This document shows, piece after piece, positions 1-12,432 of a stretch of DNA of 26,399 nt. A program made the position numbers and the translations under genes. Source of the stretch: Ichthyophthirius multifiliis. Taxonomy: Eukaryota; Ciliophora; Oligohymenophorea; Hymenostomatida. A model generated the notes under the pieces. It had not been told where the DNA came from. It worked only from the letters and a program-made list of their open reading frames with translations, and ran no database searches. Numbering within the stretch: position 1 is the first letter of the stretch; each line of letters begins with the position of its first letter. The stretch lies in assembly GCF_000220395.1 (NCBI RefSeq), contig NW_004086278.1, forward strand, positions 1-26,399. The letters run 5' to 3'.

Positions 1-3000
1 ATTATTTTACTAATTTATAAATTAGTCTAATTCTCATAAATTTAGATTTATAAAAGTAAACCTCTTAATTATAATTTACTAATTAACTTTGCATAGAAAC
101 TTTGGATTAAGCCTTTATTTCTTCTAAATTATAAGGAAATATTTTGTGTTCTTTCAACCAATTTTAAAAAAACTTATAGTTTAGCTTGATACTGTTAGTA
201 CTATTAATAAGGATGATGAAATAAAAATAAAACCTGGTGTATTCAAACTAACAAATAACGGATTTGATTGCCCTGATTTTCTTTAATAAATAACTGGAAA
301 AATAATTTTAGACGCAAGTCCAGTTATTGAGTTAACTTAAACAAGTCCTATTTCGATATGTTAATAAGCCTAAATAAGAATATCTAGTGTTTCTAATTCT
401 GGAAATAGAAAATTAAAATAAATTACTTGGACGCTTGTTTCTTCTAATGTAAATACGGAAAATTAAATAACTTAATTAAATAAATTAATCTAATAATAAA
501 ATAACAACTTATTTTTAGAAATACCATACATAAAACTTATAAATTAGCATATAAAAGAATATCTTAATTCCTTATTAATAATATTAATTTAAATTATAAG
601 GAACAAAATATGGAGTAACCGTATTTGATGAGATAACAATATTAATGGTTGATTATTCCGTTTCTCCTATAAATCCTATAAATCCTACTATTTCTATTAA
701 CAATGCTTAAATACAATAAATTTAAATTAAGAAATATTTACTTAATTTCATGATCAAGAAGATAAAAATGTTGATGAATCAATAATTACAGGAGTTATTT
801 TATATTAGAATTAATAAGTAAGTATATTATCATCAACTTAAAGCTAATTTAGATTTAAAGTTTGGGAATATTTTTTCGACTTTTAAAATTAAAATTAATT
901 TGAATTAATATTTTCAGTAAGAAATCCAAATTATATAATACCAACATTAATTTCTTATTCTTTAAATGCTAACATACCTCCATAAGATTGTACTTTTGAT
1001 TAAACTACAGGTTTTGAAGTTAAAAATATGTAAGATAAATAAATTCGTTCAATAAACGAATGTATTGATACTGATTAACCTTTATCTTATTCTTTCTATT
1101 TTTATAAAGATTAAGATGATTATAATAATGAATTATTAAATGTATAATTTATTAAAAGACATTTATTATCTGATTTCTCACCAAATAGTAGTATTTAAAC
1201 TGTTTTACCTTTTGGTGCGTCCTTAATTATGGGAATAATATAAGATTCAAAAGGAGGAATAAGAAATATAACTTAATAAATTACAGTGAGCCAATATAGT
1301 TAAGATAGTTCTTCATATTATGAATTTATAAATAATTAGTTTACTTAAATTTAATAAAATAATTTAAATTAAAATAAAATTATTTAATATAATATGATTA
1401 TTTATGATATTATTAATCATATTAGTGTTTTATAATTGTTAGCAAATTTTTAATTTAATTAATTATGTATTGAAATTTTAAATGAAGTTTTGAGATTGTA
1501 AAAATATTTTTAATAATGAACTGACTCTTTAGACTATTTTATATAGACATAAATAACATTAGATTTAATATTTGGTAACTTTCTCAATTAAATAGTATCA
1601 TAATTAGGATTTAATAAAATCCAATAATTTATTAATAATATTGAATAAATAGTAACAATGTAATTAGGAGTAATTAAAAATGTAGTAATTTCTGATACAA
1701 AATAATATTAAAATTCTTTTTAATCAGTATAAATTCTTATATTATAAGCAAAAATAATTTAAAAATTTAATAAGTTGATAGAAAATTATTTAATCATAAA
1801 TAAACTCATAATTAGATAATAATAAAACGATATCGAACCTTGAATGTGTTTTTTATTCCTAACGAGAATCCTATAAATGTTCTAAATATAATTTCTACTT
1901 AAACAATAACATATAACGTTTTAAAAGGAAAATATTTGAAACTATTTTAAAATACATACTATAATAGTATAAATATTAAAAAAGACTAATAAAATCTATA
2001 ATACCATGTAAATTATATAGAATATCCTTCTTCTGTAATAGCTTATGATGATAATTTCCCTTACTCAAAGAATCATTCATTTATCATAAATGAAAAGACA
2101 ATAACTTTTGAATCTAATTAATAATAAATACAACTTGATATTCATTTATTCAGCATTTATAATTTATCTTAAACAGTAGATAATGTTGGGAATTACATTT
2201 GTATATAAGATATTTAAGGCAAATGGATTTCTAAAGATTGTATACTTTTATATTATATTAATGACTAAAATCAAATATAATAATTTATATGTTAATGCAA
2301 AACCCAAGGAAAATAAACTCTTGTTAATGACATAAATTAAATATTTAAAGTGACTCGTATAAATGATTGGTATTTGTATGCTTCTGTGTCGAATTTAGTT
2401 GCTACTACCATAATTTATGTGATGTTATTTATATATTTATAATAAATCGATAATATTCAAGACTAAAAAATGTAATAAAGCACAATAAAAAGAAATTAAA
2501 TCACAGAAATTATTTTTAAAAAAAATGTTAATGAATAAGAACGAAATAAATAATTAGATAATATTTTAAAAAACGATGAATAAATACAAAAATAGTATCT
2601 TATAAAAACTTCCAATTAAAAAATAAGTATATTTTAAAACAAATATTATTTATAATAAAAAATATTTTTTTTATAAAAAAATATTCATGTTTTTTATTTT
2701 TTTAATTTAATTTTTTAAGATTCTTTATCTGAATTTTAAAATAATATAGAATTCTGCTAGAATTATGTCTTATAATATTAAGATATTTTAATTAAAAATG
2801 AAAAAGACACATAATAAATCAATTTATTAGGTTCTTTAATCTCATAATAGCTATAATCTGAAAAATTACAAGGGAAAATAATGCCATCAAATATTTAATC
2901 TAATACAATAGAAAATAGAAGTAGGTAAATAGATGTAAATTAATAAAAAGGAGATAATTAATAGACAACAGAAGATAATATAAAAACATTAATTAAATAT

Positions 3001-3965
3001 AAAATTAGTTAATTAAATTCTTAAATAAATGATAAAGGATAAAGTTGATTATAATAAAATAACCAAGAAGATGGTATAAAACCTCAAGACGATTAGGATA
3101 AAATTTAATATCCGGAAAATAATCAGATTAAACTTAAAAAAAAAAAATTAATTAAAAGAAAAATGCATTAATCTAGTTTAATTCGATTGTAAAATTAGTT
3201 AAACTAATAAATAAATAAAAATGTGAAAAATGAGTCTAAATATGAAGAAAAAACAAAGGATAGTAGCAATTATGTTATAAAAGGTTAAAATAAAATTAGT
3301 TAATAATTTTAATCAAATGTATTTACTAAAATAAATCATTATAACAAATAAATAATAAAATTTCTTTTTCTTTTTATGATTAGAGTATTTTGTAAAACTT
3401 TCTTTAAAAAAGTAGAATTACTTAAGTATTATGTTTACATGAATTAATTTTAATATTTACTCTTTTTAATTAATTTTTAAGTAGGCCTTTTAGAATAGCT
3501 TAATAATATATAAAATACGTTATTCTTATTACTGTTAATTCCATTCTATTTTATGATTTAAAAGCTGTATTTATAATATTAGCTAATTCTTTATTGCTAT
3601 TAATTATTAACTTAATCATTGTTTTAATAGAAAGTGTCTATAAAATGAATAAAATAATAGTTATATATTTAATTTATCTGATTTTTATTACTATAGTCAT
3701 AATTTGCTTTGGCATTATTTGTATTAGTATTTAAAATAGATTTTATAAATAATACAATGATTGGTTACCTTTTTATATTTTAGTAATTTTTATTGATATT
3801 CTTATTTATTAAATTATTTCTGCGTTTATTAGATATAAGCTATTTATTTAATATGTTACTAGTGTTATTAATTTAAGATGCTATAGTATTAAAATAAAGT
3901 TATTTAATATTCTTAATTTAGTAAATTTTATAATGAATATATATAAAAAAAAATATTAAAATTGA
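1..3965 (+). CDS. REJ/GPS-type polycystin-1-like membrane protein, 5' end outside window
   Basis: Partial multi-domain membrane protein entering from the left edge. The first part reads as REJ-like extracellular sequence (TWTLVSS near 430; YGVTVFDE near 610; SFYFYKDQDDYNNELL near 1095). A GPS motif follows at about 2200-2330: C-x7-W-x4-C (GKWISKDC), then CQCKTQG, which is the autoproteolysis-site signature of GAIN proteins. Directly after it comes NDWYLYASVSNLVATTIIY, the expected first membrane helix. A polar Q/N/K-rich stretch (about 2450-3350) leads to a block of hydrophobic helices (about 3360-3930) and a TGA at 3963. A 93-nt intron at 2627-2719 fits phase. Frame changes of one base are needed near 607, 729, 1843 and 3549, mostly at A or T runs, and in-frame TGAs occur at 1517 and 3046; the second could lie in an in-phase 60-nt intron (3008-3067). 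Draft-sequence errors or early pseudogene decay are both possible. No PLAT domain was seen. REJ/GPS membrane proteins form large families in ciliates; the ligand is unknown. Confidence 0.68.
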
Positions 3966-4992
3966 CAAATTTAAATATTTGTTTACTTAATGTTTTTATT
4001 AAGAAATATTATTTGCTTATTTTATATAAATGCTTTTTAAGTAAAATATTTAAACATTACATAATTAATAATATTTTTTTATTTGTCTAAATTATTATAT
4101 ATATATATTTTTAAACTTTTATTTAATTTAAAATAATAATTAAATATAAATAATTTAATGTTTTATTTAGTAAAAAAAATAATTACTATAATTTATTTAA
4201 TGAAAAAATTGCTATTAATTCGTAATTTTTTAAAATATATATATATATTAAATATAAAAAATAAGAGGAAATTATAATTATACTTAAAAATTATTATCTT
4301 ATATTTTTTATAAATAAATATTTATAATTAATTATAAATAATTAAAAATTAATTATTTTTTTAAAAAAATATTAATATATAAATTTATATATATTTATAT
4401 ATATAAATATTTAATAAATATATATTTTTTTTATTATTTATTAAATTTATTTATCTAATTTTATAGCTATTAATATTTTTTTATTTTTTAAGCAATATTT
4501 TAAATCTACATAAATATTATTTGATAAAACTTTTATTTATATCAATTTTTTTTTTTTTATTTAAATATATAAAATAAATTTTTTTATTAAAATAAATAAA
4601 TTCTTATTTAAAGAATTTAACAATAATAAATAATAAATTTTTAAATTAATATTTTTTTAAAAATAATTACATCAGAAAATTAATAAATTTATATATTTAA
4701 ATTATTAATAAATATATTAAGTTTTCATTTTTACTAAATTTATGTCATAATTATTATATTAATTTTTTTTAATATATTAAGTAAGTTTATTATATTTTAT
4801 ATAATTTTCAGTTTTTTTATTTAAAAGTTATTTTGATAAAACGCTTATAAAATTATAATTTTTAATACTTTAAAGATTATTTTTATTTACTAAATTTTTC
4901 TATTATATTTTTTATTAATATTTTTTTTAAAGCTTAAAAAATATATAATTTTTATTTTTATAATTATAAATAATAAAATTAAACAAAAAAAA
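3966..4992. other. A/T-rich intergenic DNA
   Basis: About 1 kb of nearly pure A/T between the polycystin-like gene and SERP1. Both strands were read; the frames contain only Asn/Lys/Ile/Phe/Leu/Gln noise and no recognisable protein. It presumably holds the 3' end of the upstream transcript and the promoter of SERP1, but no specific signal could be identified. Confidence 0.6.
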
Positions 4993-5234
4993 ATGGTAAA
5001 TAAATAATAATTTATAAAAATAATTAATATTTTTTAAATTTATAGTAATTAATGAAAATTAAGAGTAAAATTCATGGATAGAATGTTACCAAACGAGGAA
5101 ATGTTACAAAGACATTATCAAAAGTTTAATAAGATAAAACTGTTAGACCATTTGTATTAGGAACTTTTATTTTTGTAATTATAGGTTCTGCAGTATTTTA
5201 AATTTTAAATGTTTTACTTAATTAATCTTAATGA
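4993..5234 (+). CDS. SERP1: SERP1/RAMP4 family ER translocon-associated protein
   Basis: Encodes 63 residues, close to the 66 of animal RAMP4/SERP1, a tail-anchored protein that binds the Sec61 translocon and stabilises nascent membrane proteins under ER stress. The family signature is clear: HGQNVTKRGNVTKT matches the conserved N-x-T-x-RGNV-x-KT core, followed by a short linker, the single helix VLGTFIFVIIGSAVFQIL with the hallmark F-I-F-V-x2-GSA-x-FQI, and a short lumenal tail. The preferred start is the ATG at 4993, with a 50-nt intron (4996-5045, GTAAAT...TATAG) placed directly after the start codon and phase kept (exon 2 begins TAA TTA ATG). Starting at the ATG at 5052 without splicing would also give a plausible 60-residue protein. 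Four codons are TAA or TAG read as Gln, one inside the conserved core. Stop TGA at 5232. No frame slip is needed. Confidence 0.92.
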
Positions 5235-8200
5235 AATCAATATAATTATAATAAAAAATATTTTTTTTTTTTTTAATATTTTTTTATCTCAAATAACTTT
5301 TTTATTTTTTGTATTTAAATTTATATAATTTTTTTTATAAATTTTTTTTCTGTTATATTCTTAATTTACAGATTGATAATAAAATTTCAATTGAAAACGT
5401 TATTTTTATTTTTAAAAAGCAAATTATACAAAATTTATAATACACATAGTTTATCTAAAAAATTATATAAATTTAATAAACAATTAATATAAACTCTAAA
5501 CACAGTTTTTTAAAAATTTTATTCTCAGTAACATAAATTATATACAAAATATTTATTAATAATAACTAGTTGTTTTATATTTTATATAAATTTAATATTT
5601 TTTGATTATCTATCTTTAAAAATTTATAAAATTTTATATTTATATCATATTTATACATTTTTTATTTTTCTTATTTTAATATTATTATAAATATATTTTT
5701 TATATAATTAAGATATATATTTAAAAAATATATATATACAACTACTTTTTTTTTTTTAAAATATGTTTTTAAAAAAAATAAAAAAATTCTAACAAATAAA
5801 AATATACAATTTGTGCCATTATATTTGCCAAACAACAATAATTATTTTAAAATTGTAATAAATAAAATAAAATAAAACAAAACAAAAAAAGCTATTTTTA
5901 CTTATTTTAAAACTCATTTAGGTTAGGTTATGTTTTATTTCAAAAAATATATATATATATATATAAAATAAATAATTGTGAATATATAAAAAATATAAAT
6001 AACTCACCGTGTTTTTGGAATTTTTACAAAGTTAAGTATTAAATTTTACTAACTGTATTTAGATTATACTTTATTTTGTTATAGAACTTATAAACTTTTT
6101 AGAGAAACTGTCTTTAGATTTAATTTTTAAAAATTAAAAAATAAATTATATCTGTAATTTAATTATAAAATTTGATACAGGTGGATTATTTACATTTTAG
6201 TTTTTTATTAATTTTATTAATTATTAAAGGTATATTTATTTTTATATAATTAAATATTAAATATTAAATAAAATATAATACAGTTGATTAATATAAGTTT
6301 TAGATTATAATTGTTTCTAATTATAATGGTAAAAACTTTTATATTATTTATTTAAAGATTTTAAAATAACAAATTTAAATTAAATAATCTAAGATTTATA
6401 TATTTTCAATACTTAACTATGCAATTAAAGCATTTATTATAATTAAAAAAAAATTTTAAAATTCAAGAAAACAATAGTTAAATCTTATTTTATTTTTTCA
6501 AAACATCAGTATTTGTAAATTAAAATCAAAATCAATGTAAAACCTAATATTTAATTTAATTGTTTACCAATAAAATTATATTGGAATCTTATTTTGTTTT
6601 GTTTTTTTGTAAATAAATGTATATAAAATAATATAATTAATTAAAACTGGCGTTAATAAAAAAATAAGTTTTATCTTTACAAATATTATATCTATTAAAT
6701 ATATTTAAAATGAAAAATCTTTTGATTCATCATTGTAGATTTTATATATTTTATTCTTACAATTTCACGAATAAGTTATTATTCAGAAAAGTAATAATAT
6801 AAATATTTTTATATATAATATATAACATTATTATTGATTATTAGATTTAAAATAATGTTCATTTATTATTTAGTTTTTTATAATTTATTAATTATTTTTC
6901 AACACATCTAACCATTTTCAATAAAATTAGCATTTTTTTATTAATGCTATCTTAGTGTTGATTTTTTGAAATACTTAATATATATTATGTTAATTAAATT
7001 TTATATATACTAAATTTAATAAATTACAATTATTATATAAGATATTTACTAATTTATATTTATTTATATTTTTAATTTTTATTTTCTAAATTTTTTTATT
7101 ATTTAAATAAATGTTAATATAATAATTTTAATTGAATACTCAAAACTAATTTAATTATTTAAAATTTATATTGATGAGAAAGAAGTTAGTAAATAATAAT
7201 AGCAAAAAATTCTCCTAAAAAATTATTTATAAGATATTTTTATAAAGAAAATTAATAATTATTAATGATGAATAAAATAGTGAAATAAAAGTTGTCGGTA
7301 TTATAAAATTCAAATAAATTTTTAATTATTTATATTCTAAAAAAAAAAACATTTTACACATTTTACACATTTTACACGTTTTACACTCTTAGAAATTTTT
7401 CTGAATAAGAATTAAATTTAGTAAATCTATTTTTTTTTATTAAGTTTAAAAATTATTAACATATATAATATTTTTTTCAGATTTCTAAATGATTGGATGA
7501 ACTTGTTTTTGATTTTATTTTATCCATTTATATTGCATATAACAATTGATTATTTATTTTTGTTTGATTATTTCAAATTTATTTGAACAGAATATATTTA
7601 ATTATAAAAAAATATTGCATTTTATAGATATTGGTTTAGATATTTAAAGAAAAAATAGTTATTAATTCAATTAAAGAATAAAAAAAATCATTATACAGTT
7701 ATAAAAGCTAATTAATTAAGTAATAATATTAGTTACTGAATAATTTTCATATCAAAATTTTATTTTATTTTTCAATAAAATACTCTATCAAATAATTATG
7801 ATTTTTATAGTTAGATAAATAATTTTCAAACTTGAAATCTTTTCTATTATTTTATATAATATAGAGAAAATTAATTTTAATAAATAAATAATAAATTAAA
7901 TAGAAAAAGTTATAAAGAAAAATAATGCTTTAAATTTGATTATAATCATATTATTTAATCATTTATAATAATCTTAAATTAAAATTTAAAATCGTATATT
8001 TTGATAATTTAAAGTAAATAAAAATTTAAAAAATAAAACAAAAATAAATATAAATAAAAGGAATTAAATATTTTTATTGTTTAAGAGATTCATTATTGCA
8101 AAATTTTTTACCTTCTCATTTGTTTTTAGTTTTATTTTATTAAATATGAAAATAGTGGTATATAGTAAAATTTTATGTACTGAGTTTTATCCAATATTAG

Positions 8201-9026
8201 CAATTATATATTGATTCTTTTTTAACGAGTGTATTTAAATATAATAGAAAACAATAATAATTAACAGTTAATACCTTTATATCATCACATATATAAATAT
8301 ATATTAAAATCCTTTTAATTATTTTGAATAATTGAAATATTTTTTACAAAATTTGTTTATAATTTAAAATTATAAATATATATATTTTTAGATAAAATGA
8401 AAAAATAAACTTATTTTTAATATAAAATAATGTATTCTCTTTTCTTTGAGACGAATATCTTTCGGAGGAAAAAAAGTAATTATTACATATTTAAATAAAA
8501 TAATTGAAGATTTTTTTTTAAAAAGAATAGTGAAATATAATTAAATGATAATTTCTTAGGAAAGATAATAATATTGAAGTTATATTAATGTATAAAATTA
8601 TTTATTTATATTAAAAAATTTATAAATTTTTATAATCAATATTGCATATTTTTTATTTTTATAATAAAAATGGAAAAAATATTAAAAATTATTAAATTAA
8701 TCTTCTTAAATTTAATATATAAAAAATAGGACTATTAAACAAGGGACTAACATAAAAAACTTCGAAGCTTTTTAATAATAAGATTTTAATAAAAAATACT
8801 AAAATTATTAATTTTTATTTATTACTAATAAAATAATTAAATAAAATATATTTAAATATATTTATAACAGAATAATAATAATAAAAAAAATAATTTTGTT
8901 AATAATATTTAATTTTATGGTTTAATTTATATCAATTTATTTTTTTTCCACAAATTTTATATTAAAAATTTCTAATTTACAAAAATAAAAAATAAAAAAT
9001 AAAAAAAGTCACTAAAAAAATATTAA
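5235..9026. other. 3.8 kb gene-poor A/T-rich region
   Basis: Longest stretch without a supportable gene. Composition is slightly less extreme in patches (5800-6070, 6480-6660, 7180-7560, 8090-8240, 8440-8480), but no protein family, tRNA or rRNA signature is recognisable. Hydrophobic frames occur at about 7479-7580 (FLNDWMNLFLILFYPFILH, preceded by a splice-acceptor-like TTTTTTTCAG) and 8085-8210 (KRFIIAKFFTFSFVFSFILL). They are too short and biased to call, and could be exons of a lineage-specific gene or relics. An inverted A/C-rich motif pair occurs at about 5866-5892 and 6588-6608. A 9-bp tandem repeat at 7349 is listed separately. Confidence 0.55.
7349..7386. repeat. 9-bp tandem repeat (ACATTTTAC), four units
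   Basis: Four consecutive units of ACATTTTAC; the fourth carries one substitution (ACGTTTTAC). It lies in the gene-poor region and stands out because of its regular cytosines in otherwise A/T-only DNA. No coding frame makes sense of it, and the function is unknown. Confidence 0.9.
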
Positions 9027-10066
9027 ATGATGATTAAGTAATATACATATATATATATATATATATGTTTATCCTTACTAAACTAATAGCTTTTTGTAAT
9101 AGTAACAATAATAATTTTCATTAGAAGGTACAAAAATATAAAATTATCTAAAATGATATTTTTATTAAATTATTTTAATAGATAATATTGAAAGAGATTA
9201 TGCCGATTTAATTTATCCAGATGATAAATATAAAGTAGTCTAAACACTTTTTAGTAAAATAAAAATATATATAAATATATTTTATAAATTTTATAAAATA
9301 TATAGAATAAGAGTCATAAGGAGGTATAATACAATACATAAAAATAATAAATATTTATTTTTACTATTAAAAAAGAGTTAAATAATTAATAAAAATACAA
9401 AATGAATTTCTAAAATTATTAATAATTTGCTATTTAATAATATTAATAGCAAAATCCTAATAATTAATATTTTAACTATATATAAAATTAGTAATCTTAA
9501 AAAGGTAAAAATTATTTAAATAACAAAAAAAATTATTTATCTTATAATATTAAAAATAATAGTTTTTGAAAAAACATTATTGAACAATAATTGAATGAAG
9601 ATATCAAGATATTTTATAATTATTATGAAAAAATATTAGAAATAGTAAATACATAATAATAAAGTTGCCCTTTTTGCAAAAGAAGTAAACTTTTTTTATA
9701 AAGATATTGATAATTTTAATTACATTTAAAATAAGTTATTACAAAAGAAGATGATGTTACATAAAATAATGTATTAGTATTATTTTCAAGATATTTATAT
9801 TCTTATTATCTAACTCATTAAACATGTATTAATTTGAATAATAATAGCTATGGATATATTTAATTAAATGATAATAATAACTAAACATTTTCTGCAATAA
9901 TTTCTAAAAATATTAATGAAAAAAATTTTTTGGAGTATAAATAATGTTTTGAATTTTAAACAACTTAAGTCGTTCCTTTAATTTGGGAAATATATCATCC
10001 TATATCTAATTTATTATTATTTAGATTAGAAAAAATTATTTCAGTTTAAAATGATGATGTAATATT

Positions 10067-10113
<47 letters not shown>

Positions 10114-11782
10114 TTATATATTTATATATTTAATTTTATTATAAGACTGATTTATATGCTTATTGGTAAATTAATAACAATGATTAGTAAGCTGAATTTT
10201 TCGATATCAATTAATTTGCTTTACCTTACTTTTAATTTAAATCTACAATTATTTTCTTTTATGAAAATGTAAAAAATATATAAAATAAAATTTTAATTAT
10301 TTTTTATAAAAATAGGAAAAACAAATAATTTAATTTAATTTCGATTTATTAAAACATTAAAAAGATGATTATTCTTTATTTGAAATTTAATGTGTAAAAA
10401 AAAATTATTGTATAAAATAAAAATTAATTGTATAAAATTAAAATAAAAATTAATAAAGACAAATATTCCTAATTAATTTATAATTGGTGGTTAAATTTGC
10501 GATTAATAGAAAATAAGTCAAAATCTTCTTCATAAATATATAAACTTAAATATATAAAACATTCATAAATTTATAGATTTTAAATATATATATATAAAAC
10601 TTCCCTTTTCAAAATTTGAATAATAGAGTCCAACAAAATCAGACATTAAAAAAAACTATAACTCAAAGATTTAAGATAAAAGAAATAAATTTCTGTAAAA
10701 GCAAAGCCTTTTGGATAGACTTCTTCTTTAAATACTTCTGGAATGAATTCACCTTTTTATGAAGACTTTAATAATAAAAGTAGTGAGTAAATATTTTTAG
10801 ATGAAATCAAAAATTCTTAATAAGCAAGTAAATATTCTTATAATTCTGAAGATGAGCAAGATAATTACTTTTAAGATAAAGATGAATCTGGAGGAGCTGA
10901 TATTAAAAGTATAAAAGATTTGGCTGGTAATATCAAAAATCTTGCAAAAACAAATTCAGGAAGTCATTAATTATAAAGATTCTTCCATACATGTACCGAA
11001 TCAGATATTGATTTAGTGATAAACGAGATTTATTAAGATTTGCCTTAATTAGTAATAGATTCTTATGCTAATTATATGTTTTAATCTTTAATTTAAACTT
11101 GCACAATAGAATAAAGATTTAAAATATTATAACAAGTATTTTTATATATTACTTGTTATAAGGTTTTCTTATTTTCTTTCTAAAACTCAATCAACAAACA
11201 AAAAAGGCCGAGTAAAATGCATTAAGATATTATATTTGTTTGTTTGATTGAGTTTTTTTTAAAAAAATAAAAAAACATCTAAAAAAAAAAAAATTAAATA
11301 TATACATATATACTATATATTTTTAATAAAAAAGGTTTCAAATCATATTGCAGATTTAGTTTTTGATAAAAAAGGAACTCATTCATTATAAACTTTAATT
11401 TCTTTAATCAATTTGGACTCAGAAATAAACTTAATTATGGATAATATAAATCCAAGAATATCTGAAATTAGTATGCATCATAATGCTACTCATTTTATTC
11501 AAAAAATTATTCATTGTTTCAATATTAAACATTTAAATTTTGTCTTTAGTACTCTTACATCGGATGTAGTTAGATTTGGAAATAATTAATTTTCTTTATG
11601 TGTGGTATCCTTTTTATATTTTTATATTTTTTATTTGTTTTTTTATAAGTTAAAAGCTATTATGAGTAAATTTAAATTAGAATAAAAAGCATCTGATTTT
11701 ATTATTACTGCTTTAGCTTTAAATACTGATGTTCTCATTCAAAATCCTTATGGTAATTATGCTATTTAACATGCTTATGAAG

Positions 11783-11843
<61 letters not shown>

Positions 11844-12432
11844 TTTAACAAAAAATAATAAATAAAAAGTGTTACGAAGAGGAAAGATGTGACTAAATTA
11901 CTTAAAAATTATTAGATAAATTAACTTTATTTTCAATTTAAAAATATTCTTCAAATGTTATTGAAAAATGTATTTCTTAATTTTCAAAAGTAAATATAAA
12001 ATAAATATTTATCAATTTTTTTATTTTATTTTTTTTTAAAAAAAGACATTTTATAAAAAAGCAATAAATGCAATTATCTAAACTAAAACAATAGCAGAGT
12101 TTATGAAAATAAAATATGGGAATTTTATTTTATAAAAATTACTTATTTTAAGTAGTGATAAACCTGAATATAAAGATCTCGTAAATCTTATAAAAAATAA
12201 TGTAAATAATGTTCATATTGCAAAATATAAAAATAAATGGATGAAATTTCTGGATAAAAGTATATAAGCTGTTTAACTAGAATTCTAAAGTGAAATAGCT
12301 TCACCTTATTTTTAAAAGAAAAATAGTTATTAAGGATCTTAGTTCAAAAATAAATATTCAAGTAAATTTAATTTAAGTGATTAATAGTAATGTTATTCAA
12401 AAGACGAAGTCTTAAACTCCGAAGATAAGTGA
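9027..12432 (+). CDS. Pumilio-family (PUF) RNA-binding protein, 14 exons
   Basis: About 838 residues: a Gln/Asn-rich N-terminal part (including SCPFCKR), an acidic/Ser linker, then an eight-repeat PUF domain from about 10910 to 12230. PUF proteins bind 3'UTRs and usually repress translation or promote mRNA decay. Repeat cores visible: SHQLQ, NYMFQ, THSLQ, THFIQ, QFSLC, NYAIQ, SNVIEKC, NFILQ. Start ATG 9027. Introns: 9038-9089, 9128-9181, 9254-9305, 9324-9375, 9505-9562, 9685-9735, 10059-10145, 10269-10315, 10410-10458, 11136-11334, 11605-11649, 11782-11869, 11990-12045; stop TGA 12430. Most are 45-58 nt; the two near 88 nt carry AT-dinucleotide runs and the 199-nt one carries a stem-loop element. 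Three one-base slips are needed upstream of the PUF domain (A run near 9570, about 10590, T run near 10692). For the first, a 97-nt intron ending at 9600 is an alternative. The PUF domain itself is unbroken. Confidence 0.93.
11127..11161 (+). promoter_or_regulatory. Perfect stem-loop over a 5' splice site
   Basis: TTATAACAAGTA (11127-11138) pairs perfectly with TACTTGTTATAA (11150-11161) across an 11-nt A/T loop. The exon-intron junction of the PUF gene (CAA|GTATTT, junction 11135/11136) lies inside the left arm, so the folded pre-mRNA would bury the donor site. Whether this regulates splicing is inference. Confidence 0.6.
11163..11275. repeat. Stem-loop element, copy 1 (in PUF intron)
   Basis: Long imperfect palindrome inside the 199-nt PUF intron. 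The core arms are 11182-11202 (AAAACTCAATCAACAAAC...) and 11235-11256 (its reverse complement with one extra base). The weaker outer arms extend the pairing to about 11163 and 11275. The apical loop contains GGCCGAG, unusually G/C-rich for this window. It shares the arm motif CTCAATYAACAAA with the copies at 15797 and 24836, while the loops differ. This suggests a small inverted-repeat mobile element or a family of structured RNAs. No target-site duplication could be fixed because the flanks are A/T homopolymers. Confidence 0.7.
11787..11839. repeat. (TA)n microsatellite in PUF intron
   Basis: About 26 TA units filling most of the 88-nt PUF intron 11782-11869. Similar runs sit in the PUF intron near 10079-10105 and in the VPS8 intron near 16327-16382. 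They account for these introns being longer than the usual 45-58 nt. Confidence 0.95.

Noticed and set aside
3008-3067. In-phase 60-nt intron hiding the TGA at 3046
   Set aside because: Donor GTTAAT and acceptor ACCAAG are weaker than those of confirmed introns here, so it was kept only as an option in the gene entry.
5926-5942. Telomere-like GGTTAGGTTA
   Set aside because: Only two units, and the wrong sequence for ciliate telomeres of this group (GGGGTT type).
7479-8210. Short hydrophobic frames as membrane-protein genes
   Set aside because: T-rich DNA yields Phe/Leu/Ile runs by chance; neither frame has a convincing start, length or family.
8440-8480. Small G/C-richer patch as a possible tRNA or small RNA
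   Set aside because: No cloverleaf, T-loop or known RNA motif could be formed; too short to support.
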